A model generated the notes under the pieces. It was not told the origin of the DNA and ran no database searches. It worked only from the letters and a program-made list of their open reading frames with translations. A stretch of 64,000 nucleotides of DNA, from NCBI GenBank assembly GCA_905196835.1, contig CAJJWN010000008.1:1-64000 (forward strand). The letters run 5' to 3'. A program made the translations under genes and the position numbers. This DNA is from an uncultured Prevotella sp. (GTDB lineage: Bacteria; Bacteroidota; Bacteroidia; Bacteroidales; Bacteroidaceae). Positions within the stretch are counted from its first letter, which is position 1; each line of letters begins with the position of its first letter. Positions 42,624 to 51,990 of the stretch are shown piece after piece.

Positions 42624-42788
42624 TAATTTTGCCACCGAAAACAAATCATGAAACTAATCTTGGCGGCATTTAAGGATTGAGCCGCCGGCTACTAACAACA
42701 ATGCAAGGCGCAAGCGCCTGATTTCAGAGAACAAAACAAGTATATACACAAGGCGGTGCCTATGGCTCCGCTGTTATAACTAAACGGT
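42624..42788 (+). promoter_or_regulatory. Promoter box and structured leader of the fimbrial locus
   Basis: TAATTTTG (42624-42631) fits a -7 box; no good -33 is seen. The predicted leader of about 150 nt includes an 11-codon reading frame (42648-42680, MKLILAAFKD) whose stop adjoins a GGCGGC/GCCGCC stem (42662-42667 with 42681-42686), and a second stem AGGCG-CAAG-CGCCT (42706-42719). This layout could allow attenuation; no direct evidence. Confidence 0.4.
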
Positions 42789-43373
42789 ATGAAGTCTGTA
42801 TTTTATGTGACGCTCGTATGGGCTTTGTTGACATGTGCCGGAGCCCGTTCGCAGGACGTGGCGGTGAAGACCAACCTGCTTTATGACGCCTTCGCCACGG
42901 TCAATGTGGGCGCAGAGGTGGGGCTTGCCCCTAAGTGGACGCTCGACGTCTCGGGCAATGTCAATGCTTGGACGCTCTCTCGCGGGCGCAAGTGGAAGCA
43001 CTGGATGGTGCAGCCCGAGGCCCGCTATTGGCTCTGCGACCGCTTTGCAGGCCATTTCTTCGCCGTACATGCCCACGGCGGACAGTACAACATCGGCGGC
43101 CTGAAGAACAGTTTTAAGATGCTCGGCACCGACTTTTCCGGCCTCTCCGCGAGCCGTTACCAAGGCTGGTTCATAGGTGCGGGCGTAGGTTACGGCTACG
43201 CCTGGGTGCTCGGACGCCACTGGAATCTTGAGGGCGAGCTGGGCATCGGCTACGCATACTCCGTCTACGACCGCTTCAAGTGCGCCGGGTGCGGCGAGAA
43301 AGTGGAGCGCGACGCCCGGCATCACTACTTCGGCCCCACCAAGGTGGCTGTTAATTTGGTTTATGTTTTCTGA
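42789..43373 (+). CDS. DUF3575-family outer-membrane protein
   Basis: 194 residues. Signal peptide (VTLVWALLTCAGARSQ), then KTNLLYDAFATVNVGAEVGL, the DUF3575 signature opening, and WTLDVSGNVN, MVQPEARYWLCDRFAGHFFA and GIGYAYSVYDRFKCAGCGEK. Predicted small beta-barrel. DUF3575 plus DUF3868-type genes commonly precede Mfa/Fim-type fimbrial subunits in Bacteroidetes, so it is probably an outer-membrane component of the fimbrial apparatus. First gene of a nine-gene plus-strand run. Confidence 0.9.
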   Translation: MKSVFYVTLVWALLTCAGARSQDVAVKTNLLYDAFATVNVGAEVGLAPKWTLDVSGNVNAWTLSRGRKWKHWMVQPEARYWLCDRFAGHFFAVHAHGGQYNIGGLKNSFKMLGTDFSGLSASRYQGWFIGAGVGYGYAWVLGRHWNLEGELGIGYAYSVYDRFKCAGCGEKVERDARHHYFGPTKVAVNLVYVF

Positions 43374-43379
43374 TAAATC

Positions 43380-44819
43380 ATGGTACAGATGAAAAGGTTT
43401 CTATATATAATAATAGGTGTCGTGGCCCTCGCCTCGTCTCCGGCCTACGGGCAGAAGGCGGCGGCAGGAGTGCCCGGAGTGTCTGTAGGCAACCTCAAGA
43501 TGTCGCGCAGCGGCAGCCTGCTCACGGTCGGCATGGACATAGACATGTCACAGCTGCGCGTCGAGAGCAACCGCGCCGTCATCCTTACGCCGTGCGTCGT
43601 GGCGCAGGGCGACTCCGTCGAGCTGCCCTCAGTAGGCGTTTACGGCCGCGGCCGGTATTACCATTATCTGCGTTCCAACGGCGACGCCATGCTCACAGGG
43701 CCTTCCGAGACGGTCGTCAGGGCATCACGTAAACCCGACGTGCAGGCTTACACCGCCACCGTAGAGTACGAGCCGTGGATGGAGGGAGCCTCGCTCACCC
43801 TGCACCGCCAGGACTACGGCTGCTGCGGCGACGTGCTCGCAGAGGGTGCCGTGCCCCTGCTCTCCGACTTCCGCAGCGTCTACCAACCGACGTACGTCTA
43901 CGTAAGGCCTGCGGCCGAGCCGGTTAAGACGCGCGCCATAAGCGGCTCGGCTTACGTCAACTTCCCCGTGAACCGCACCGAGATACGCCCATCTTACATG
44001 GACAACGTGCGCGAGCTGGGCAAAATCACAGGCACCATCGACAGCGTAAAGGCCGATGCCGACATTACAGTGAAAGCACTCTCAATCAAGGGATACGCCT
44101 CGCCCGAAGGTCCTTACGAGGCCAACGCGCGCCTGGCAAAGGGACGCACCGACGCCCTGAAAGACTATGTGTCAAGGCTGTACAAGTTTGACGAAGGCTT
44201 TATAAAGGCATCCAGCGAGCCCGAGAACTGGCAGGGCCTGCGCCAATACGTAGCGCAGTCAAACCTCGAAAACCGCCGGGCGATACTCGACATCATTGAC
44301 TCTGACATGAAGCCCGACGCAAAGGAGTGGAAAATCAAGACGGCATATCCGTCTGACTACCGCTTCCTGCTCGACAACTGCTACCCCTCGCTGCGCCGTT
44401 CAGACTACCGCGTGGAGTACGTCATACGCACGTATAGCGACCCTGTGGAAATCAAGCGCGTCATGGCCGAGCAGCCGCAGAAGCTCAGCCTCGCCGAGTT
44501 CTACCTCGCGGCGCAGTCCATGCAGCCCGGCAGCCGCGAGTTCGACGACGCCTTCGAGACCGCCGTACGCATGTATCCCAATGACCCTACGGCCAACCTC
44601 AACGCCGCAAACAGCGCGATGAAGCGCGGCGACATGGAGGGCGCAGGCCGCTATCTTGACAAGGCCGGGCAGTCGGCCGAGGCCGTCTATGCCCGTGCCG
44701 TCTACGCCGGACTGCAAGGCAATTACGCCAAAGCGAAGCAACTCTTCTCGCAGGCGCAGGCCGCCGGACTGGCCGCGGCTGCCGAAGAGAGCAAACGCCT
44801 GGGCAACATTGCGCAGTGA
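43380..44819 (+). CDS. DUF3868/OmpA-like fimbria-associated protein
   Basis: 479 residues, signal peptide ending SSPAYGQ. The N-terminal DUF3868-like domain (about 30-185) contains MDIDMSQLRVESNRAVILTP and GRYYHYLRSNG; the OmpA-like domain (about 195-330) contains YVNFPVNRTEIRPSY and IKGYASPEGPYEANARLAKG; a TPR-like tail follows (PNDPTANLNAANSAMKRGDM). A second possible start is at 43389. 6 bp after the DUF3575 gene. Probably anchors or scaffolds the fimbria in the envelope. Confidence 0.88.
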   Translation: MVQMKRFLYIIIGVVALASSPAYGQKAAAGVPGVSVGNLKMSRSGSLLTVGMDIDMSQLRVESNRAVILTPCVVAQGDSVELPSVGVYGRGRYYHYLRSNGDAMLTGPSETVVRASRKPDVQAYTATVEYEPWMEGASLTLHRQDYGCCGDVLAEGAVPLLSDFRSVYQPTYVYVRPAAEPVKTRAISGSAYVNFPVNRTEIRPSYMDNVRELGKITGTIDSVKADADITVKALSIKGYASPEGPYEANARLAKGRTDALKDYVSRLYKFDEGFIKASSEPENWQGLRQYVAQSNLENRRAILDIIDSDMKPDAKEWKIKTAYPSDYRFLLDNCYPSLRRSDYRVEYVIRTYSDPVEIKRVMAEQPQKLSLAEFYLAAQSMQPGSREFDDAFETAVRMYPNDPTANLNAANSAMKRGDMEGAGRYLDKAGQSAEAVYARAVYAGLQGNYAKAKQLFSQAQAAGLAAAAEESKRLGNIAQ

Positions 44820-44862
44820 TTATAACCAACTAAATGTATAATAAACTAAAAATTATCGAATA

Positions 44863-46461
44863 ATGAAAATCAAGTATTTTGCTTTAAGCTTGTTGGCATG
44901 TGTCGGGATGATGTCATGCTCTAACAACGACGACCTCGCCGGTGACGACGGACAGAAGGGTGATGGCGACATCAACGCAGCATATCTCGCCATCAACATA
45001 AACAATGTGGGTGGAACGGGAACACGTGCTGGTGGCTTTGATGACGGTTCTGATGCAGAGAATGCAGTGACGAGTGTCCGCTTTTATTTTTTCAACTCTG
45101 ACGGTTCGGCCTGCACAGTAAACCAAGGGGCTAATTACAAAGATATAACCAGTGCGCAGATGGAGAATGAAACTTCATCTGACAACATAGAGGAAATATC
45201 TAACACCATACTTGTTCTTGACGGCATTACCGACCAAGCACCGTCAACAATGGTAACGGTTGTAAATCCTCCGGCTTCTTTGACTGGTAACCAAGGTCTG
45301 TCAGCATTGAAGGCTACGGTTGCAGACTATGCTACAAACTGCACTGAAAGTGGCAAATTCGTAATGTCAAACTCCGTCTATGCTGATGGTACAACTGCCG
45401 TTTGTGAGACACCCGTCGGCGCTTTCCTTAGGAGTTCGGAAGAAGATGCCGAGGCTACTCCCGTAAACGTTTATGTTGAACGCGTCGTTGCAAAGGTTAA
45501 TGTGACATTCTCCGGTGCCGAGCAGACTGGAAACATGTATCTCGTGGAAGGTACTGACGGCCAGGACGGTGCTGTTTATGCAAAGGTTTTGGGTTGGGAC
45601 ATTGTCGGAAAAATCAATAAGTCTAACCTTCTTAAGAGCATAGACCCTTCTGGTTGGGTCTCTTCGCTTAGCGGTTTCACATGGAACGATGCAGCCAACC
45701 ACCGTTCTTATTGGGCTGTAACGCCGACAGTTGACGGTGTTTCAATAAACAACACCTTTAAGTTCACCGACCTTGATAACGCTGCCGGAACGTCTGTTTA
45801 TACACAGGAACTTACCCCCACAAGCGCGATAACTGATGTTGTAAACAATTCTGCGGCAAAGATTGTTGTCGCAGTGCAGCTTGTCAACAAGGACGGTAAC
45901 GCCGTTCCGCGTTATGAATATCTTGGAGGCTCTTATGCAAGTGCCGATGCCATCCTTGCAATTGTTGCTCCCAACTTCTCTCAATATTGGGTAAGCACAG
46001 GTGAAAACACTTACAGGCAACTGTCTACGGTCGACCTTGAGTTCAAGTCCGGTGCCGCTTTGAACGACAATGCAACGTATAACGCATATCCGCAGGTTAA
46101 GTCAGGCGTAACGCTTTACACTAAATCAGGTGAACAATATACACCAGTTTCAGACCTGACAAGCGTCAACACCGCCTTGAAGGCGTACAACGCACGCATC
46201 TGGACGGAGGGCAAGTGTTATTATACGACTACTATCAAACACCTCGGAACAAGTGGAGTTCCACAGTACGGAGTAGTGCGCAATCACGTTTATCAGGTCA
46301 ACATCTCCGACATTGCTGGCATTGGGACACCTGTTTATGACCCTGATAATGATGAGGTGACGCCTGTTGTACCTTCGGACGAGAAGTCTTATTTGGCTGC
46401 AACGGTGAATGTCCTCGCTTGGAAAGTCGTTGGCAGCGATGTAACTCTTGGAGGTAATTAA
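44863..46461 (+). CDS. Mfa1-type fimbria major subunit
   Basis: 532-residue lipoprotein precursor. Lipobox CVGMMSCSNNDD (Cys19) and an Arg-containing segment GGTGTRAGGFDDG soon after, where fimbrillins of this class are cleaved to expose the polymerisation groove. The body is beta-rich with VTSVRFYFFNSDGSA, NVYVERVVAKVNVTFSG and RNHVYQVNISDIAGIGTPVY; C-terminal strand SYLAATVNVLAWKVVGSDVT is the likely donor. Length and order fit Mfa1 of Porphyromonas. It is the first fimbrillin after the DUF3575/DUF3868 pair. Confidence 0.9.
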   Translation: MKIKYFALSLLACVGMMSCSNNDDLAGDDGQKGDGDINAAYLAININNVGGTGTRAGGFDDGSDAENAVTSVRFYFFNSDGSACTVNQGANYKDITSAQMENETSSDNIEEISNTILVLDGITDQAPSTMVTVVNPPASLTGNQGLSALKATVADYATNCTESGKFVMSNSVYADGTTAVCETPVGAFLRSSEEDAEATPVNVYVERVVAKVNVTFSGAEQTGNMYLVEGTDGQDGAVYAKVLGWDIVGKINKSNLLKSIDPSGWVSSLSGFTWNDAANHRSYWAVTPTVDGVSINNTFKFTDLDNAAGTSVYTQELTPTSAITDVVNNSAAKIVVAVQLVNKDGNAVPRYEYLGGSYASADAILAIVAPNFSQYWVSTGENTYRQLSTVDLEFKSGAALNDNATYNAYPQVKSGVTLYTKSGEQYTPVSDLTSVNTALKAYNARIWTEGKCYYTTTIKHLGTSGVPQYGVVRNHVYQVNISDIAGIGTPVYDPDNDEVTPVVPSDEKSYLAATVNVLAWKVVGSDVTLGGN

Positions 46462-46608
46462 TCCCGTTCCCGCGTATTTGCAGTACGCAGGACAATGATA
46501 CAGGGGTTTGCGGTCCGTGGGTGCGGATGCGCCTGACGGGCTGCAAATCCTTAATACAAAGCCTTCGGGCGCAATGACAAAACCGAACAAATAACCAACA
46601 AAGGATAA

Positions 46609-47664
46609 ATGAAACTGTCGGACTTTATACGTGGAAAGATGGCGGTTGCGCTGACGGCGGTCATCACCGTGTCGGCTCTCTCGTCATGCGGCATGATTTA
46701 CGAGGACGAGGGCGACTGCAACACATACTGTGACTTGCGCTTTGTCTATGACCGCAACATGGAGTTTGCCGACGCTTTCGCCTCGAAGGTAGAGGCGGTA
46801 GACCTCTATGTGTTCGATGCCGACGGCAAGTTTCTCAGACAAGTGTCAGAGCGCGGCGACGCGTTGAAGGCCGACGGCTACCGTATGCCGCTCGACCTGC
46901 AGCCCGGACGCTACACGGTGTTGGCATGGTGCGGACTTGACGGCGAACTCGACTCGTATGACGTGCCCGACGCTACGCCCGGAGTAACCTCGCTCGAGGA
47001 GATGCAGTGCCGCCTGGCCGACCGCGAGGCGGCTGGCGCGGAGACAAGAGTAGGGCGGATAGACAACCTCTTCCACGGCATGACTACGTTCGACTTGCCC
47101 GACGAGGAAGGCCGCCACACGTACACCGTGGAGCTTACCAAGAACACAAACAACGTACGCGTGGTGCTTGCCAATACATCGGGCGAAGCCCTTAATGCCG
47201 ACGACTTCGTATTCAGTATTACCGACGAGAACGGCCTCTTGGCCCACGACAACAGCGTGCTTGACGACGAACTGCTTACTTACCGCCCGTTCTACACGGC
47301 GCAGGGGACGGCAGGCAGCGGCGTCAGCGTTTACGACGACGCCATCACTTCGGCCAACGTCGTGCTGGCGGAGTTCACCGTCAGCCGCCTTGTAAAGGAC
47401 AAGGACACGCGCGCCATGCTCACCATAACCAAGGCGCAGCCTGAAACTGACGGCACGCACAAGACCGTATTGTCAATTCCTCTGGTTGACTACGCCCTGC
47501 TCGTAAAAGGCTATTACAACCGCGACATGGACGACCAGGAGTATCTTGACCGCCAAGACGAGTACAACATGACATTCTTCCTCGACGATAACGGCAACTG
47601 GCTATCGTCCAGCGTCATAATAAACTCATGGAGGGTGGTGCTTAGCGATGTAGGCCTTAATTAA
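46609..47664 (+). CDS. FimB/Mfa2-family fimbrial anchor
   Basis: 351-residue lipoprotein. The motif SALSSCGMIYEDEGDCNTYC is the hallmark of this family (lipid Cys followed by acidic EDxxxC). Then AVDLYVFDADGKFLRQVSER, LDLQPGRYTVLAWCGLDG and the C-terminal NSWRVVLSDVGL. In Porphyromonas, Mfa2 and FimB anchor the fimbria and set its length; the same is expected here. It follows the major subunit by 147 bp. Confidence 0.92.
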   Translation: MKLSDFIRGKMAVALTAVITVSALSSCGMIYEDEGDCNTYCDLRFVYDRNMEFADAFASKVEAVDLYVFDADGKFLRQVSERGDALKADGYRMPLDLQPGRYTVLAWCGLDGELDSYDVPDATPGVTSLEEMQCRLADREAAGAETRVGRIDNLFHGMTTFDLPDEEGRHTYTVELTKNTNNVRVVLANTSGEALNADDFVFSITDENGLLAHDNSVLDDELLTYRPFYTAQGTAGSGVSVYDDAITSANVVLAEFTVSRLVKDKDTRAMLTITKAQPETDGTHKTVLSIPLVDYALLVKGYYNRDMDDQEYLDRQDEYNMTFFLDDNGNWLSSSVIINSWRVVLSDVGLN

Positions 47665-47701
47665 GGGTGAGAAGGTGATAGGGTGAAAAAACGATACTAC
47701 A

Positions 47702-49630
47702 ATGGCAAGATTGCTTCTACATACACTGGCGGCCGTGCTGCTTGCCGCGCTTGCTTGCGGATGCTCTGCCGACGACGCGGCTGGCGGCGGCGTGCCTTCC
47801 GGCGACACGCAGGTAAGCTTCATCCTCAAGCTTAGCGACGCCTCGGGGCGTACAAGGGCTGCGTGGAGCGAGGATTATGTCGGCCAGCAGGGCACGGCAT
47901 ACGACAACCGCATAAGCCCCGAAGACCTTAGGGTGGCCCTTTACACCGCCGACGGCAACATGTTTGCCGCCGAAGTTGACATCTTGTCATACCATGAGAC
48001 GGCCACGGAGGGCGACTATGAACTCATCGGCACGGTAAAGTCAGCCGACGGCGGTGCACCTGCCGCAGGCCGGTACAAGGTGATGGTGTTCGCCAACTGC
48101 GGCGTGTCAGGCCAGTCAGACCCGTTGGCCTCATTGCGCCAATCGCCTTATCACTACGACGCCGAGGCCGTAAAGGGCGGCAGCCAGCTCGTACCCATGT
48201 GGGGAGTGACTACCGCCGAGCTCTCGCTCGAGAAAGGCAAGCGCGACAAAGAGGTCGAAATCGACCTGCTGCGAGCCTTCGCCAAGGTGGAAATCAGCCT
48301 GCACAGCGACATCTCCGAAACGACAGACATCGTCTCGGCCACGCTCACCCGTTACAACACCGGGGGCCATTGCCTCCCGGCAGGCTATGCCGGTGTAAGT
48401 AAGACGGCCGACCTTGACCAGGAGAACGGCGATAATCCGAGCTTCAACCCCGACCAAACGGCGCAGCAGACAAACCTCGACTTCACATATTCTGGCGACA
48501 ATAAGTCGGCCTACCTGTACATTCCCGAATACGACAATTCCGCCGAACCTGCCGAAATCGCCCTCGAGCTAAGCGACGGCACAAAGGGAACGCTCGAGTT
48601 CAAGACGTACACCGGCGGCACGCCCGGCGGCGAAGCATACGACATAGTGCGCAACCATATCTACCGATACACCGTCAACGTGTACCAAGGCGAGCTTCAA
48701 GTGGAATGCAAGGTGATGCCGTGGCAGCTCGTAATGTCGTCAATAGGATGGATGCCGCAGCCCGCCCCTACCGACCATAACCCATTCGACTCGGACGACG
48801 AGTACAAGCAGCTTACCGAAAAGGGCTTTTATATCTTACTGCCGAGGCAGGAGTTTAGGGATGGCAGGGTTACCGTGCAGCAGGTCTTCCACGACTTGTA
48901 TGAAGGCATATCAAAAGGCGACGACGAGCCTAATTATTGCGTAATTTACTATCCGAGGTATGGGGAAAAAAAACACCATGACTTGGAACCGAAATCCGGC
49001 GGTGCGACATTCTTCTTCATGTTGACAGGCCCGAAGGGCGCAACGTGGGAAGCCCATCTGACTAATACCGACGACTTCAAGTTCCTTACGTCGTCTTCCA
49101 ATTATTTTGCAGGCTGTACAGACGTGTCTGAAACCACCGGGCTGACTTACTCCGAAGAGGGGGAAGTGAACCGCGCAACGCACGGAATAGCGAGGAAAAA
49201 GCCTTACGTGATAGAAATCAACGCAGTAAACAGTTATACGGGAACCAGCACCGACGGCACGGTTGGCGAATATCCGTCAGGCTTGAAGGATGAAAAAGCC
49301 TGGAAACCGTATTTCGGCGACGATTACCTTACTGATTGGGGGAAGGACAAATGGTATGGCCAGAAGGTGGTAGATACGGAGTTTTACATCACTGTAAGGC
49401 TGGCCGACGGCACGGAATACGAGCTTGACATAAACCCCGGATATTCAGGCGAAGACGCTCCCAACACTAACTTTAAAGGCAACCGCCGCTATGCCGGCAC
49501 AGACAAGCGTATATGGATACGCCAGTTGAGGGCGCAGCAGAATAAGGCGTATGACTATATGGCCAAGGACATAGAGCCTGTTGATAAAAAAAACTTTGAG
49601 TGGTGGCGTGTCAATCCATATTGGAAATGA
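47702..49630 (+). CDS. Fimbrillin-like lipoprotein, probable minor subunit
   Basis: 642 residues. Lipobox AALACGCSADDAAG, Arg-containing segment SGRTRAAWSEDYVG, then two beta-rich domains: LRVALYTADGNMFAAEVDIL and KEVEIDLLRAFAKVEISLHS in the first, IVRNHIYRYTVNVYQGELQV at the junction, and a second, less familiar domain of about 280 residues ending in aromatic-rich residues. Position and size suggest an accessory or tip subunit. It starts 37 bp after the anchor gene. Confidence 0.82.
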   Translation: MARLLLHTLAAVLLAALACGCSADDAAGGGVPSGDTQVSFILKLSDASGRTRAAWSEDYVGQQGTAYDNRISPEDLRVALYTADGNMFAAEVDILSYHETATEGDYELIGTVKSADGGAPAAGRYKVMVFANCGVSGQSDPLASLRQSPYHYDAEAVKGGSQLVPMWGVTTAELSLEKGKRDKEVEIDLLRAFAKVEISLHSDISETTDIVSATLTRYNTGGHCLPAGYAGVSKTADLDQENGDNPSFNPDQTAQQTNLDFTYSGDNKSAYLYIPEYDNSAEPAEIALELSDGTKGTLEFKTYTGGTPGGEAYDIVRNHIYRYTVNVYQGELQVECKVMPWQLVMSSIGWMPQPAPTDHNPFDSDDEYKQLTEKGFYILLPRQEFRDGRVTVQQVFHDLYEGISKGDDEPNYCVIYYPRYGEKKHHDLEPKSGGATFFFMLTGPKGATWEAHLTNTDDFKFLTSSSNYFAGCTDVSETTGLTYSEEGEVNRATHGIARKKPYVIEINAVNSYTGTSTDGTVGEYPSGLKDEKAWKPYFGDDYLTDWGKDKWYGQKVVDTEFYITVRLADGTEYELDINPGYSGEDAPNTNFKGNRRYAGTDKRIWIRQLRAQQNKAYDYMAKDIEPVDKKNFEWWRVNPYWK

Positions 49631-49637
49631 TTATACT

Positions 49638-50813
49638 ATGTTGAAAGACGTATTATATAAAGCATCGCTTCTTATGGCCGTATGCCTCGGGTGCGCGGCC
49701 TGTTCGCAGGAAGATGACGCCGTTAACGGTGCTGGCGGCAGCGGCGGCGTGCGCATACTGTTCCGCATAGCTGACGCTTCGGCCACGCGCGCGACGGAGG
49801 ACGGCTGGGACGAGGGCTGGAACGAGAACACCATTGAGCGGCTCGACATTTTCTGGTTTGCCGCAAACGGCGAGCTGAAAGACCACCTTTTGCCTTCCAA
49901 TTTGCCGTCTTTTACAAGCCAAAACACGGACTTTCAGGAAGTGGAAGTCAACGGCCTGACTTACAACGACTTAGCAAACAACCCCGACGATGTGTACTAC
50001 ATGGTGGCCAACTGCCCACAACTGGACGGATTGGAGAGCATTACGCTTCCCCGTTTGCAGGCCATGATGATACAGCCCGGGCTTAAGGTGGACGCGCGGC
50101 AGCAGTTGTTCGTCATGGACGCGCGGACTGCACGGGACAGCACAAAGCTATACGAGCTTGACACTAACGCCAAGAAGGCCACCCTGCGCTTCCAGCTGTA
50201 CCGCGCTGCGGCCAAGGTGCGCTTGGCTGTAAAGGATAAAGACGGCAACGACATACTGTCCGACTGCCGGTACCGCTTCGTCAACCATGTCTCTGACGGC
50301 ACGTCGGTGCTGGCCGAAAGCGAGCTTTACGGCAAGGGGGAAGGGCAGAGCCTGCGCTCGACTGACGATTTCCAGCCGTTCACTTTGACAAAAGACGGCA
50401 AGGCGGTGCTTTACACTTACCCCAACGACTGGTTCGACGAGAGCCTGCTTGCGGCAGATGGCACGTTCGCCGACCCCGTGATTTACACCAAGGACGACCT
50501 CATAGACGAGGAGAAGCAGACGTACATCATGCTGAAAGCCCCTTACACTGACGGCAACACCTATTATTATAAAGTGCCCGTAAACTTTACCATGGCCGAC
50601 AATAGCGACAAGGACGGCTTCACCGCCGCCGAGATAGAGACGCTGCGCAACGGCTATTACCGCATCAACCGCAACTGCTTATACGACATAACCGTAACCA
50701 TCGACCGCGCCGGAGGCCCGCTCACGGAGCCCGTTACGCCGCGGTTCCACATCCGTGTGAACGACTGGCAGAAGGGCGGCGACTACAAAATAGGCCAAGG
50801 AGAGTTCGAATAG
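49638..50813 (+). CDS. Fimbrillin-like lipoprotein, probable accessory subunit
   Basis: 391 residues. Lipobox LGCAACSQEDD. Mfa-type N-terminal part with ATRATEDGWDEG and ERLDIFWFAANGELKD, then LYRAAAKVRLAVKDKDGN and INRNCLYDITVTIDRAGG, which belong to the standard two-domain fold. Residues about 80-102 are encoded by DNA with three phased modules of the intergenic 22-bp repeat (49877-49942). The start at 49638 follows the previous stop by 7 bp; an upstream frame beginning inside that gene is rejected. Confidence 0.85.
   Translation: MLKDVLYKASLLMAVCLGCAACSQEDDAVNGAGGSGGVRILFRIADASATRATEDGWDEGWNENTIERLDIFWFAANGELKDHLLPSNLPSFTSQNTDFQEVEVNGLTYNDLANNPDDVYYMVANCPQLDGLESITLPRLQAMMIQPGLKVDARQQLFVMDARTARDSTKLYELDTNAKKATLRFQLYRAAAKVRLAVKDKDGNDILSDCRYRFVNHVSDGTSVLAESELYGKGEGQSLRSTDDFQPFTLTKDGKAVLYTYPNDWFDESLLAADGTFADPVIYTKDDLIDEEKQTYIMLKAPYTDGNTYYYKVPVNFTMADNSDKDGFTAAEIETLRNGYYRINRNCLYDITVTIDRAGGPLTEPVTPRFHIRVNDWQKGGDYKIGQGEFE
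49877..49942. repeat. Three phased 22-bp modules inside a fimbrial CDS
   Basis: Modules begin at 49877, 49899 and 49921: GAAAGACCACCTTTTGC, AATTTGCCGTCTTTTACA and AAAACACGGACTTTCAG. The first agrees at 18 of 22 bases with the third module of element M (61271), and the order of the next two matches element F. 66 bp, so frame-neutral. Confidence 0.55.
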
Positions 50814-50821
50814 GAAGCTTG

Positions 50822-50857
50822 TAGAAGCCCCCACTGACTCCCCCGGGGGGGGAGGAT
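50822..50857. repeat. C/G-rich hairpin repeat
   Basis: AGAAGCCCCCACTGACTCCC then CCGGGGGGGGAGG, followed by GGTGAGAAGGTGAGAATGTG words up to 50883, in the gap between two fimbrial genes. Confidence 0.65.
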
Positions 50858-50904
50858 GGGAAGGTGAGAAGGTGAGAATGTGAGACAAGGAAATTGTTGA
50901 AAAC

Positions 50905-51990
50905 ATGAATATAAAAGCCAATTTGAGACATCTATGCCTGCCGATTGCCGCCGTTGCGGCCTTGTGCGGCTGCACCGGTGACGACGGCCTGTCCGCCGGC
51001 AAGCGGTCCGTTGGCGGCGCGGAGTTCGTCGTTTCGGGCATAGCCGCGCAGACACGCGTCAGCCATAGCGGCTACGTCAGCTCGGCGATGGAGCCGGGCG
51101 ACGAGCTTGGGGCGTTCGTAGTGGTGCGCACGAGCTTGGGCGACGAATCCACGTTGCCCACATACGGCTTCATGCCGGGCTACACCGAGAACGCCCGTTA
51201 CCGCGTGGTCGATGGCGCATACACCGGCTCTGACGGCCATGAATACACCCATGCGTTGCAGCCCGAAGTGCCCATGGACACTTTCCCGGCACACCAGCGA
51301 TACGTGTTCTACTATCCCTACAAGGCCAATGCCGACATTCAAGACTTCAGTCACACCGTCGTTGCCGACCAAAGCCGCGAGACGGCGTTCGAGAGTTCGG
51401 ACCTTCTCCGCGCCCGCGTCAACGCCACAACCGACGTGAGCGTTGTGCCCTCGTCAATCATCGGTACCGACGAGGCCACGGGACGGCAGCTAATCGGCGT
51501 CACCATGGAGCACGTCATGGCGAGCGTTGTGCTGCGTGTGGAGAGCCAGCTCGTGCCCACTGACGCGGCCGGCCGCGAGGCCAAGCTGCTCAATATGTAC
51601 CGTACGGTGTCGGGCGTAGACCTCACCCGCGCCCTTAGCAAGGACGAGCAAACCGGTGCAGGATATGAAGTGGCTGAGAAGGAGACCGTAGACCAAGGTG
51701 ACATAACGATGTGGAACTCGGGGCAGGAGACCGTTGACAACGTTACGTATGAGGTGTTCCGAGCCGTATTCCCGGCGCAGCGCGTTGAGGCGGGCGCCGC
51801 CTTCCTCTCGTTCATTTTCAACGGCGACACCGTCGCCAAGACGTATAAGATGACCGCCAACGGCAGCAATGCGCTTGTGTTTGAGCCTGGCCGGTATTAC
51901 ATGTTTACGCTGGCCAAGGACAGCGGACTGCGCTTCAACGGCATAATCGATGATTTGGAAGATGGAGGAGACTATTTCTATGAATACTAA
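50905..51990 (+). CDS. Fimbrillin-family lipoprotein 1
   Basis: 361 residues. Lipobox VAALCGCTGDDG, then VVSGIAAQTRVSHSGYVSSA and MEPGDELGAFVVVRT, the pattern of the fimbrillin (Mfa-like_1) family, with YVFYYPYKANADIQDFSHTV and FEPGRYYMFTLAKDSGLRFN further on. Paralogous in plan to the next two genes. Its last 11 bp overlap the start of the next gene, suggesting coupled translation. Probably a surface or fimbria-associated subunit. Confidence 0.85.
   Translation: MNIKANLRHLCLPIAAVAALCGCTGDDGLSAGKRSVGGAEFVVSGIAAQTRVSHSGYVSSAMEPGDELGAFVVVRTSLGDESTLPTYGFMPGYTENARYRVVDGAYTGSDGHEYTHALQPEVPMDTFPAHQRYVFYYPYKANADIQDFSHTVVADQSRETAFESSDLLRARVNATTDVSVVPSSIIGTDEATGRQLIGVTMEHVMASVVLRVESQLVPTDAAGREAKLLNMYRTVSGVDLTRALSKDEQTGAGYEVAEKETVDQGDITMWNSGQETVDNVTYEVFRAVFPAQRVEAGAAFLSFIFNGDTVAKTYKMTANGSNALVFEPGRYYMFTLAKDSGLRFNGIIDDLEDGGDYFYEY

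Noticed and set aside
42400..42790. Invertible promoter for fimbrial phase variation
   Set aside because: I found no inverted repeats bracketing the -7 box and no recombinase gene nearby.
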